Source: a virus. Taken from it: a stretch of 64,000 nt of DNA. The notes beneath the pieces are model-generated. The model saw only the letters and a list, made by a program, of their open reading frames with translations, had not been told where the DNA came from and did no database searches. A program made the position numbers and the translations under genes. Location: positions 1 to 64,000 of IMG/VR virus record IMGVR_UViG_3300025669_000021; one strand, written 5' to 3'. Shown piece after piece: positions 1 through 7,692 of this stretch. Position 1 is the stretch's first letter. The number at the start of each line of letters is the position of its first letter.

Positions 1-102
1 GTCTTTCTGTATCGTGTTTCGGTGCTCGGTCCTGTGTAAGAATTATTTTTTACTGTTCCTGTTCCCATTGACAGTGGATCAGGTGAGGAGGAGGGGTAGC
101 AA

Positions 103-825
103 ATGGCTGAATGGATCAGCTTAACAGAGTTTGCCAAGTGGCATGGGTGGTCGACCAAATGGGTTCGAACACTTGCCGGGAAAGGAATGCCCTCCCGGAA
201 GGTCAAGGCAAAGAAGGGAGGGGGAAAACCTCGCTACCAATTCAATCAAGAGGAATGCATCAAGTGGCTATCCATCAAAGGCCATGTATCGAAGGGCATG
301 AAGAATCTTGCGGATCAGAATCGTCCTACCCCGGCACCGCCCTCTGTCTCCTCTCGAAAAGATGACACCAGTGGCTTCGATATCGACAAGGATCTTGCCA
401 ACCGGCCCGGATTGCTCGGAACCTATGAGAGAGCCAAACTTGCGGAATATACCACAGCAACCTTGATCATGCAGAGGAAGAGGGATGGCGACACCGATGA
501 TGCCGAGAGATTGCAGAGACTCTACATCAAAGAAGTGTCCTTGGTGCAGAAGCTATCCGAAGCCGTGGACAAATATCAGGTGACAAGAGGGAAGCTCATC
601 GATGCCGATATCGTCCGGACTTTGTGGACACGGATCGGGACAGCCTTCCAAAACTCAGTAATGTCTATCGGGGCCGATGTTGCTCCCATTGTCCGGCAGC
701 ATATGAAGTCCCCGGATGATGTGGAAGCAGTCCGTCAAGTGATTGATGAAAAGGCAAGAGATATCCTCCTCATGTTGAGTGGAGGATTACCAGAGCAAAT
801 CGATGTTGATGCTAACGAAAATTGA
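103..825 (+). CDS. Terminase small subunit, Nu1-like
   Basis: Predicted DNA-recognition subunit of a lambda-type packaging terminase. Residues 1-60 form a helix-turn-helix with a basic wing (TEFAKWHGWSTKWVR, then KVKAKKGGGKPRYQF), the usual N-terminus of Nu1-like proteins. Residues 95-220 are charged helices suited to oligomerisation and to binding the large subunit. The ATG at 103 follows a strong GAGGAGGAGGGG ribosome site. The gene overlaps the gpA-type large subunit, which is the best support for the call. Family membership is inferred from fold pattern, length (240 aa) and position. Confidence 0.75.
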   Translation: MAEWISLTEFAKWHGWSTKWVRTLAGKGMPSRKVKAKKGGGKPRYQFNQEECIKWLSIKGHVSKGMKNLADQNRPTPAPPSVSSRKDDTSGFDIDKDLANRPGLLGTYERAKLAEYTTATLIMQRKRDGDTDDAERLQRLYIKEVSLVQKLSEAVDKYQVTRGKLIDADIVRTLWTRIGTAFQNSVMSIGADVAPIVRQHMKSPDDVEAVRQVIDEKARDILLMLSGGLPEQIDVDANEN

Positions 826-2797
826 GGCAAGCCCTCTCGCTGGAATCATGGGAGCGATCCGCCCACCAGAGAAACTGGATGCAGATGAATGGGCAGAAGC
901 CAATCTCGTATTGTCTGAGCGCAATTCGATGATCGCCGGGCCACTCCGTCTGTCGGTGACACCCTATCTCCGGGGACCACTCAAATTCTTTTCTGATCCT
1001 AATGTGCGGAGAGTGTCTTTGTGTTGGGGTACGCAGTCAGGCAAGACGACCATGATCTTCTGTTGTATGGGTTACATCGTGGATTATGCGCCAGGGCCAA
1101 CCCTTATCGTTTACCCGACCATTGATATGGCGACTGCAGTGAGCAAGGATCGGTTGCAGCCCCTACTGATGGATTGCCCGGCTCTCAGGAAGCACATGAC
1201 TAAGAGCACAGATGATTTGCAATTGCTCTCTTACACACTCGATGCCATGACGGTCCGCTTCGGATGGTCGGGATCGTCGGTCAGTGTTAGGTCCCATCCC
1301 ATCAAATATCTGTTCAAAGATGAAAAGAGTGCCTTCACACCCGGAGCATCGAGGGCAGCAGACGAACGGACCAAGACTTTCTGGAACCATAAGATCGTGG
1401 AAGTGTCTACCCCGGAGAGGCAGGACGATCCGATGTGGCAGACCCTTGGCCTTGTCCCGAAGAGTGATGAGTTCCATGGGCAGGAGTTATGGCAGACCTA
1501 CAACTGGAAAACCAATGGATCAACGGCTGTTTACTTCTATGAGGTCAAATGCCCCAAATGCAAGAAGTGGATTCGCTTTGAATTTGAGGGAATCCGATGG
1601 GACAAGGATTGTGCAATCTCTGATCTGGATGGTCGGGGATGGTATGAGTGCCAGAAATGTGGAGGCACGATCACCGATGGCGACAAGTTGACGATGATCC
1701 AACCGCCAAATGCCGAATGGAGGAGTGAGAATCCTGGCGGCAAATGGGTGGCCTGTCATATGTCGAGTATCTATGCCCCATGGGATTCTTGCCGATTCGG
1801 TGCGATAGCAGCCCAATATCTGCGAGCAAAGATCACTCAAGACCCGGAAGTGATGAAGCGGTTTGTGAATGATTGGCTGGCGATGCCCTATGGCTTTGAA
1901 CAGAGTGGGCAAACTCTGGTCACAGAGAAGTCCATTGAATCGGTGATCACAGGATACCGGAGAAACCAGATCCCCGCCGATGTCAAGGTGTTGGTCTGTG
2001 GTGCAGATGTCGGTGAACACCAGACCCATTACACGATCCTCGGAGTCGGAGCAGGGTCGAATATCTATGTCATCGATTGGGGAGTGGTGTCACAACCGGC
2101 CGATTTATTTGAATTGATCAAGTCGACCACCTGGGACCATCCTGTTGGAATGAAGATCTCCATAAGTATCGGGGGCATTGACTCTCGATATCGCCGGGAA
2201 GAGATCGTGGCTCTCTGCAGAGCAAACCCGGTGATGAAGGCTGTGAGAGGAGAGGATAAGATAAAAGACCCGCAGCAGGTCGGACAGGTTCCGTGGAGGG
2301 CCACCGCCTTGGATCGGGATCATAGTGGCAAGGCCTTGCTCGGTTCCCTGGTCGGGTACAGAGTGAACACAATCTATTGGAAGCAGTTTTTGTATGGTCG
2401 GTTGCACGTGAATGTCGAGACAGGGCTGAGAGAGGATCAGGAAGCCCCCCTCCTCTTCCACCTTCCGCAAGATCGGGATGCTATCTTTGAAAGGCATATC
2501 CAATCAGAGCATGAAATCAGGGAACGTGCCAGGGGGACCGGGGAACTCAAGAGGAGATGGGCGAAGAGAGCCGGGTTCGATGCCAACCATTATCTCGATT
2601 GCCTAGTGTATGCCCTCTGTATGGGTCATGCTTTCAACCTATTCCAGTTGAGTGAGGAGAGCCCGGTGCTGCCCGGTGTGGCTCAACAGGCCGTCGATAT
2701 GGCGAAGGCAAAGGCGAAGAAAGCCCAAGAGAAGAAAAAGAAGCCGGATTCATTCGTGAGGAGGAAGGTTGACATCAAGAGACATAGGAAAAAGTGA
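803..2797 (+). CDS. Terminase large subunit, lambda gpA family
   Basis: ATPase-nuclease that would cut concatemeric DNA and drive it into a prohead. Visible parts: Walker A GTQSGKTT near residue 76, acidic Walker B in YLFKDE near residue 170, a CxxC...CxxC zinc knuckle (CPKCKKW, CQKCGG) near 250-300, and a nuclease core with GADVGE near 400 and a late YLDCLVYA segment. A basic Lys-rich tail ends the protein. All key motifs look intact. The frame is open from a GTG at 779, but ATG 803 is preferred; either way it overlaps the small-subunit gene. No portal or protease follows it, and a second, unrelated large terminase lies at 35016, so its packaging role in this genome is uncertain. Confidence 0.85.
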   Translation: MLMLTKIEASPLAGIMGAIRPPEKLDADEWAEANLVLSERNSMIAGPLRLSVTPYLRGPLKFFSDPNVRRVSLCWGTQSGKTTMIFCCMGYIVDYAPGPTLIVYPTIDMATAVSKDRLQPLLMDCPALRKHMTKSTDDLQLLSYTLDAMTVRFGWSGSSVSVRSHPIKYLFKDEKSAFTPGASRAADERTKTFWNHKIVEVSTPERQDDPMWQTLGLVPKSDEFHGQELWQTYNWKTNGSTAVYFYEVKCPKCKKWIRFEFEGIRWDKDCAISDLDGRGWYECQKCGGTITDGDKLTMIQPPNAEWRSENPGGKWVACHMSSIYAPWDSCRFGAIAAQYLRAKITQDPEVMKRFVNDWLAMPYGFEQSGQTLVTEKSIESVITGYRRNQIPADVKVLVCGADVGEHQTHYTILGVGAGSNIYVIDWGVVSQPADLFELIKSTTWDHPVGMKISISIGGIDSRYRREEIVALCRANPVMKAVRGEDKIKDPQQVGQVPWRATALDRDHSGKALLGSLVGYRVNTIYWKQFLYGRLHVNVETGLREDQEAPLLFHLPQDRDAIFERHIQSEHEIRERARGTGELKRRWAKRAGFDANHYLDCLVYALCMGHAFNLFQLSEESPVLPGVAQQAVDMAKAKAKKAQEKKKKPDSFVRRKVDIKRHRKK

Positions 2798-2819
2798 TTT
2801 CCTCAAGGGCATACAGGTC

Positions 2820-2866
2820 GCATGGAGGTCGCAGCTATGCCGCATGGAGGTCGCATGGAGGTCGCA
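2820..2866. repeat. Three direct repeats upstream of the ParB-like gene
   Basis: The 14-mer GCATGGAGGTCGCA occurs three times without a mismatch, at 2820-2833, 2842-2855 and 2853-2866; the last two share three bases. They sit in a 218-base gap between the terminase and the ParB-domain gene. Spaced direct repeats beside a DNA-binding gene suggest an operator or a packaging/partition-type site, but no binding is shown. Confidence 0.7.
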
Positions 2867-3015
2867 GCCACCAGAGCCAGCAGGGGCCAGTGGGGTGGGC
2901 ATGATTTGGCAACAGTTCAATGTTTGCAGGGTGTTTTGTCGGTGAAGGCTTAAGGGGTGGCTTGGCCCTTGGCTTAAGGTAGAAAAGAATAAGAGAAAAG
3001 AAAGAGAGTGTTGGC

Positions 3016-3786
3016 ATGGCCATTAAGAAGAAAGTAACGAAGAAAAAGACCACAAAGAAGAAAGCAACCGCCAAGAAGTCGAGGGTGAAAAAGAAGGGGA
3101 ATCCCCCGGGAAATGTCATACCACAGGCCAGTGGCATTGATGTATTCTGCTCATTCCATGAGATCAGAGACATCGCAGATGTGATGCCCAACCCCAGGAA
3201 CCCGAATAGGCATCCTGATAAACAGATTGCTCTGTTGGCAAAGATCATCCGGGATCAGGGATGGAGGAACCCCATAGTGATCAGCAGTCGCTCGGGAATG
3301 ATCGTCAAGGGCCATGGCCGTCTGGAAGCGGCAAAGATGCTCAATGTCGAGAAGGTGCCGGTGGATCTCCAAGCATATGCCAGTGAGGAGGAAGAGTACG
3401 CAGACATGATTGCTGATAATCGGATCGCAGAATTGGCCGAGCTTGATACCTCGATGCTGAAAGATCTGTTTGAAGTCATGGACACCGGGACACTGGATCT
3501 CGATCTGACAGGATACTTCACCGAGGAGATCGAGGAGATGATGACGGAGAACCGTCATATCGAGGACAAGCCGGAAGTCGAATTCACTCAAGAACTCATG
3601 GAGTGCCAGCAATACGTTGTCTTGGTGTTCAATAACGATATCGATTGGCTACAGGCACAAACGATATTCGGACTCAAGACCGTGAAGGCTCTTTCCTCCC
3701 GCCCAGGTTATGAGAAGCAGGGGATCGGGAGAGTCCTTGATGGAGCGAAGGCCATCAATGCTATCGCCAATGGAGGAGAGGGATGA
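3016..3786 (+). CDS. ParB/Srx-domain protein with Lys-rich N-terminus
   Basis: Residues 1-30 are almost entirely Lys, Thr and Ala, a likely nonspecific DNA-binding tail. Residues 48-145 match the ParB N-terminal (ParB/Srx) fold: NPRNPNRHPDKQIALLA, a DQGWRNPIVI strand and the nucleotide-binding box GHGRLEAA near residue 100. Modern ParB-type domains bind and hydrolyse CTP, while phage versions are often called ParB-like nucleases; the sequence cannot decide between them. Its stop overlaps the glycosyltransferase start (ATGA), so the two are translationally coupled. ParB-domain genes next to TAGT glycosyltransferases and terminases are a known phage DNA-modification neighbourhood. ATG 3016 has a purine-rich AAAGAGAG upstream. 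Confidence 0.8.
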   Translation: MAIKKKVTKKKTTKKKATAKKSRVKKKGNPPGNVIPQASGIDVFCSFHEIRDIADVMPNPRNPNRHPDKQIALLAKIIRDQGWRNPIVISSRSGMIVKGHGRLEAAKMLNVEKVPVDLQAYASEEEEYADMIADNRIAELAELDTSMLKDLFEVMDTGTLDLDLTGYFTEEIEEMMTENRHIEDKPEVEFTQELMECQQYVVLVFNNDIDWLQAQTIFGLKTVKALSSRPGYEKQGIGRVLDGAKAINAIANGGEG

Positions 3787-4556
3787 AGATCTCCATCAAT
3801 GTGCCAACCTATAAGAGAGCAGGAATGGTCGATACCTTTGGGCTATTACCATCTGCGAATTATTGGGTGCATAAATTTGAAGAGAAGGAGTATCGGAAAG
3901 CTCATCCCAAGATGCAGATCCTGGTCTTGCCGGATAAGATCAGAGGAAACATTGCGAAGGTGAGAAATCATATCATGCTCGCAGAGTTGGCAAAGGGTCT
4001 GGATGCCATGCTGATGGTCGATGATGATATGTCCCACGTGGGATATTGGGAAGCTAGAGAGCGTAAGAGATTCGCCGGAGAAAAAGAGATCCAGGCCTTC
4101 ATCGAAAGAGGGACACGATTGGCAAAGGATTGGGGGGTGTTTTTGTGGGGGATCAATGTGAATCCAGATCCACAATGTTATCGAGAGTACACACCCTTTT
4201 CCACGTTGTCATATGTCTCTGCATCGTTCTCATGTTTCCTCAAAGGGAATGAGTTGATCTACGATGAAAGATTCAGCTTGAAGGAAGACTATGACATGAC
4301 CCTTCAACAGTTGAATGTGCATCGCCATATTCTGAGGTTCAACAAATTCTTTTATGAGAAGAAGGGAGCCGAACAACAGGGAGGGTGTGCAACATATCGG
4401 AATGTCGAGAAGGAGTTAGGACAGATCAAGATGTTGCAGAAGAAGTGGGGAGACAAATTCGTGAAGATCGACAGGAATGAACGAAGCCACTCATCGACCC
4501 AAGAAAAGACATTTGATATCAACCCGGTGATCACCGTACCAATCGCAGGAGTGTAA
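3783..4556 (+). CDS. TET-associated glycosyltransferase (TAGT)-like protein
   Basis: Probable GT-A-fold enzyme that adds sugar to a modified DNA base. It opens with a Rossmann-like ISINVPTYKRAG, has LPDKIRGNIAKVRN, the metal-binding DxD box MVDDDM near residue 79, LWGINVNPD, YREYTPFS, the LKEDYDMTL acidic block near 160, FNKF.Y, and a GGC...KWG end. This series is the TAGT family pattern described for phages with hydroxymethylated or hypermodified cytosine. No TET/JBP dioxygenase or dCMP hydroxymethylase is in the window, so the acceptor base is unknown. Coupled to the ParB-domain gene (ATGA) and to the next nuclease (TAATG). Confidence 0.75.
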   Translation: MKISINVPTYKRAGMVDTFGLLPSANYWVHKFEEKEYRKAHPKMQILVLPDKIRGNIAKVRNHIMLAELAKGLDAMLMVDDDMSHVGYWEARERKRFAGEKEIQAFIERGTRLAKDWGVFLWGINVNPDPQCYREYTPFSTLSYVSASFSCFLKGNELIYDERFSLKEDYDMTLQQLNVHRHILRFNKFFYEKKGAEQQGGCATYRNVEKELGQIKMLQKKWGDKFVKIDRNERSHSSTQEKTFDINPVITVPIAGV

Positions 4557-5035
4557 TGGCTAGAGGATCAAGATGGACAGCAGAACAGCTTGGGGATTAT
4601 CGGAAAGACAAAACCCGAAAGAAGTTCAAGAAGGAAGCCAAGAAACAGAAATACAATTCTGTTGCCTGTGAAGGTGGACTCTTTCCTGAGATCATGGGGA
4701 GATCATTTCCGTCGAAGCTAGAGAGAGATGTTGCAACAGGATTATGCGCCCGGCTTCATGCCGGGGAGATCAGTGATCTCCGCTTCCAGGTGTCGATAGA
4801 TCTGACAACCGCGATACCAATTCCATGGTGTGTTGATTTCACATATGAAGAGGATGGAGTTACATGGGCGCATGAAGCCAAAGGAATTGAAACTGCACGA
4901 TATCGATTGATCAAAAAACTCTATGCAGCCTACGGTCCGCACCCTCTGAGGATCTCCGTGAGGGCAGGTCGGGGAGGATTGAAGGAAAGCACCATCATTC
5001 CAAATTTCGAGAAATATGCCTCTCGATCTGTCTGA
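4556..5035 (+). CDS. PD-(D/E)XK nuclease, DUF1064-like
   Basis: Small phage endonuclease of the DUF1064 type. A basic N-terminus (residues 15-33, many Lys/Arg) is followed by FPSKLERD near residue 52, an Asp in VDFTYEEDG near 93, and the catalytic strand AHEAKG near 105 with the E-x-K pair, then a YRLIKKLYAAYGP helix. Such proteins are thought to act on branched or recombining phage DNA. The ATG overlaps the upstream stop as TAATG. It is the last gene before the long gene-free stretch. Family call is from motif order and size (159 aa). Confidence 0.7.
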   Translation: MARGSRWTAEQLGDYRKDKTRKKFKKEAKKQKYNSVACEGGLFPEIMGRSFPSKLERDVATGLCARLHAGEISDLRFQVSIDLTTAIPIPWCVDFTYEEDGVTWAHEAKGIETARYRLIKKLYAAYGPHPLRISVRAGRGGLKESTIIPNFEKYASRSV

Positions 5036-5113
5036 TCTCTGAAAAAAGTTCCATTTATTTTCACATCGATCTCGATCAGTCCGGCAAGCATATCAATTCT
5101 GTACCACGATCCC

Positions 5114-5440
5114 ACTCACTATAGCCGGTTTGACATAGTATCATTAGCCGATATTATGTGGGCCATGTTCAAGATAACAAATAGTGAAAGAGGGACACCG
5201 GGCGCAGCTATGGTTCGCCACCATTACAAGAGTGATTATACCCCAGTGAAGTAACGAAGTCGCAAGACTCCGTGGGTACACCAAAGAATGATGGAGAGAG
5301 TGAGAGGGACAAACCGCAAAACCTGCGGGGCGGCGACCCGGCTCTCCGAACCAAGATCCATCATGTGAGTCTGTGAAGAACACCCGCAAGTCGTGGGATG
5401 TTAAGACGAGGGATTAAGCGAAAACACTGTCCCTGAGAAT
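5114..5440 (+). ncRNA. Candidate structured RNA in 464-base gene-free stretch
   Basis: No convincing gene lies between 5036 and 5499, in a genome where genes otherwise touch. Stems seen by eye: AGTC/GACT closed by a GCAA tetraloop (5258-5269), enclosed by a TACCC-A/TGGGTA helix (about 5236-5277); ATGATGGA/TCCATCAT (5288-5295 with 5357-5364) enclosing CCGCA/TGCGG (5314-5318 with 5324-5328); AGGGA/TCCCT (5409-5413 with 5430-5434). The CCCAGTGAAGT...GTGGGTACACC part recalls the HEARO/IscB omega-RNA class from memory, but no IscB is present. Other possibilities are an intron remnant or a phage large ornate RNA. Strand is assigned from neighbouring genes and the GNRA loop. Confidence 0.5.
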
Positions 5441-5499
5441 CTTCTACCAATTTCTAATTCAAGACTAACCAATCGAAACGAAACCAACCGGAGAGAGAT

Positions 5500-5682
5500 A
5501 TGATCAAAGTACGAATCCGCAAGAATGAGTTTGGCGAGTATGAAGTTCGAACAGTGAGAAATTTGAAAGTGAGAGAGGAAGAAACCTATTACACGGATGA
5601 TCTGGATGATGCCAAGGAAACGAAGAAGGCCATCGAGAGAACAATCGCAGCCCAGGCGAAAATGGAAAAGGTGACAGCATGA
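5500..5682 (+). CDS. Small conserved-looking phage protein, function unknown
   Basis: A 60-residue acidic/basic protein (IKVRIRKNEFGEYEVRTV start, then alternating charges). Not recognised. The ATG at 5500 follows a GGAGAGAGAT ribosome site and its stop overlaps the next start (ATGA). The first 20 residues could form a beta-hairpin. It is the first gene after the candidate RNA and opens a run of three small genes that leads into the MoxR ATPase. Confidence 0.7.
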   Translation: MIKVRIRKNEFGEYEVRTVRNLKVREEETYYTDDLDDAKETKKAIERTIAAQAKMEKVTA

Positions 5683-5948
5683 CGAAAGCAGCAATAACTC
5701 GTAAGATTAACGAAGCTCTATGTGGGATAGTGACAGTCAGGAGAAGGGGAGATAAGTACATCGGGAAAAGGGGTTATTTCTATCGGCATGGAATGGACAC
5801 CACGAAGTTAGAGGTTGCAATTACTGATAAGCTGAAAGCGATAGGGTTCACAGTGATCATCACGGAGTCGAGTGACAACTGGAATGCCTGGCCTAAGGAT
5901 AGTTTTTTCAAGGTCGAGTTCTCGGTAGTGGAAGGAGATGCGGTCTGA
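5679..5948 (+). CDS. Small hypothetical protein
   Basis: An 89-residue protein of unknown function. It has a helical N-terminus, then a strand-rich part (YIGKRGYFYRHG, TKLEVAITDKLKAIGFTVIITES, FFKVEFSVVEG) that looks like a compact alpha-beta fold. Translation is coupled to the preceding gene through an ATGA overlap. No motif identifies it. Confidence 0.65.
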   Translation: MTKAAITRKINEALCGIVTVRRRGDKYIGKRGYFYRHGMDTTKLEVAITDKLKAIGFTVIITESSDNWNAWPKDSFFKVEFSVVEGDAV

Positions 5949-6011
5949 TCATCAAGAAACCAACTTCGGAAGAGTTGAAGAAATCAAGTGCGTGGAAAAT
6001 TGGAGAAGGCA

Positions 6012-6197
6012 ATGAACGAAACAGAGATCAGAGATATGTTGCAAGAGGCAATCCAAACTTATGAAGAAGAGGGATACCTTGACAAGAGAATTGATGTGGA
6101 CACATTTGAAGAGCATGGCGTGATGACCAATAACAAAGGTCTGGTGCTGAGAGTCGGGGAAAAGGAGTTCCAGATAACCATCGTGCAGAGTCGATGA
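6012..6197 (+). CDS. Small hypothetical protein upstream of MoxR
   Basis: A 61-residue acidic protein starting MNETEIRDMLQEAI. The frame is open from a GTG at 5988, but ATG 6012 follows GGAGAAGG at ideal spacing and is chosen. The stop overlaps the start of the MoxR ATPase (ATGA). Predicted as a helix followed by three short strands; function unknown. Confidence 0.6.
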   Translation: MNETEIRDMLQEAIQTYEEEGYLDKRIDVDTFEEHGVMTNNKGLVLRVGEKEFQITIVQSR

Positions 6198-7399
6198 ATA
6201 CATCGAAAGTAATGGCAGCGATGAATGGGAATGCTGCGAAGAAGATGCAGGCACTCGTCTACCAAGCAATAGTAGGAAACACGACAGGACAAGGGGGAAT
6301 CCCCTTGGCTCAGATAGATCCCAAAAAAGGAATCAAAACAATGACAAATGGCAAAGTAATGTTCGCAGCAATCGATCAGCTAAAGAGAATATTCGCACTC
6401 AACTGGATGGCCTGGATACCAACCTGCGTTGTCGGATCAGTAGGAACCGGAAAGACTAGCGAGGCAGAGGAGTTCATAAAGGAACTGGATGGCAATAGTG
6501 AAGAGACTTATCACCAGTGGAAGATTCTACCATCGGTGATGGAGCCAAGTGACTTCGGTGTGCCGTACCCGCAGGACGGCAAGCTGGCTCATCTGGCCCC
6601 GACCTTCTTGCCATTCAATTGTCAAGACAAAGGTGTGATGATCGTGGACGAATTTGATCGAGCGAAGCCGGATGTGCAAAACACATTCCTGCAGATTCTT
6701 CTCGGCGGGAATATCCACGGGAATGTGATCAGTCCGAATGCCTACACGATTATGACGATGAATGGGGCAAGCGATATGTATACCACCCCGTTGTCTGAGG
6801 CCGCAAGGACTCGGGTGTGCAGCATCTTTGTATCAACCCATGCAACAGGCAATCTGGATGGATGGGATGAATGGGCGGAGAATAATGAGATCAATACTGC
6901 AACACGGGGATTCGTAAAGTTCCGCCCGGAGTTGCTAGAAGCCAAAGAGGATTTTGAAGAGTTGGCACTTCCTAATCCCCGCACGATAGCCATGGCGAGC
7001 AAGATCATGGATGCCGCCGATGAAGCCAGCTTCCGAACAGATGATATCTTGCCATTGTGTTTGGCGGGTGTGGTCGGGAAGGCTGTAGCAATCGAGATGA
7101 TGGCATACAAAGAGATGGTGGACAAATGCCCGGATGTCGATGACATCATCGCTAACCCAGAGAAAGCGCAGATGCCAACAGATCAGTCGGTTCTCTATGC
7201 AATCGGTTTGGCCCTAGTGTCTAAGGTGAGTGGGGATGAAGATCAGGAGACAGCGAAAGCGGTTGTGCAGTATGCCGCGAGGATGCCGGAAGAGTTCACC
7301 GCATTCGTATTGAGGAAGCTCGGCGGGAAGTGTCCCAGAATCCACACAACGAAGGATTACATGAAATGGGCGGAAGAACACAAGATGATCATCATGTGA
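6194..7399 (+). CDS. MoxR-family AAA+ ATPase (CobS/MoxR-like)
   Basis: A 401-residue AAA+ ATPase of the MoxR branch, which act as chaperones or metal-insertion motors with VWA-domain partners. Walker A GSVGTGKTS near residue 81, Walker B MIVDEFDRA near 148, sensor-1 TMNG near 187 and an arginine-finger segment EAARTRV near 202 are all present. The partner is expected to be the VWA protein at 8845. The gene overlaps the upstream small gene (ATGA) and its stop overlaps the next start (TGATG). The substrate of the phage MoxR-VWA pair is not known. Confidence 0.9.
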   Translation: MNTSKVMAAMNGNAAKKMQALVYQAIVGNTTGQGGIPLAQIDPKKGIKTMTNGKVMFAAIDQLKRIFALNWMAWIPTCVVGSVGTGKTSEAEEFIKELDGNSEETYHQWKILPSVMEPSDFGVPYPQDGKLAHLAPTFLPFNCQDKGVMIVDEFDRAKPDVQNTFLQILLGGNIHGNVISPNAYTIMTMNGASDMYTTPLSEAARTRVCSIFVSTHATGNLDGWDEWAENNEINTATRGFVKFRPELLEAKEDFEELALPNPRTIAMASKIMDAADEASFRTDDILPLCLAGVVGKAVAIEMMAYKEMVDKCPDVDDIIANPEKAQMPTDQSVLYAIGLALVSKVSGDEDQETAKAVVQYAARMPEEFTAFVLRKLGGKCPRIHTTKDYMKWAEEHKMIIM

Positions 7400-7635
7400 T
7401 GGAGCAGCCTCCGAAGGGAGCAGTCTGCAGAGAGTGTCAGAGCTATGACAGCCGGGGGTTTGATCCCTCTTGCTGTCATAGGGAGATGCCGAATAGCCGA
7501 TATCATTATGGATCAACACCAGCATGTGAGAAGTTTGCAGAAATGGAGGATGATCCGTTGGTGCTGGCTGTCATGGCGGGATTAAGGGAGAAGCGATGTT
7601 TTCTATCACCCCAATGCTCAAATCAAGAATCATAG
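7399..7635 (+). CDS. Cys-rich small protein, copy 1 of 3 (Z1)
   Basis: A 78-residue protein starting MEQPPKGAVCRECQSY. It contains CxxC, a CC pair, a later AC..F and the block DPLVLAVMAGLREKR. Two paralogues follow the next two large genes (8649 and 10338), sharing G-A-x-C-x-E-C, A-C-x-x-F, D-P-L-x-L-A and a basic run. The Cys spacing suggests a single zinc site. The ATG overlaps the MoxR stop as TGATG, so it is coupled to MoxR translation; the longer upstream reading frame is a shadow over MoxR. Confidence 0.75.
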   Translation: MEQPPKGAVCRECQSYDSRGFDPSCCHREMPNSRYHYGSTPACEKFAEMEDDPLVLAVMAGLREKRCFLSPQCSNQES

Positions 7636-7692
7636 TCCTCGGTCCTGCTGGCCGAAGAGATCGAACCCAATACGAAAAGAAGGAAGAGAACA

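Noticed and set aside
5036-5499. tmRNA, RNase P RNA or tRNA in the gene-free stretch
   Set aside because: No tRNA-like acceptor end, T-loop TTCGA or RNase P conserved core could be found.
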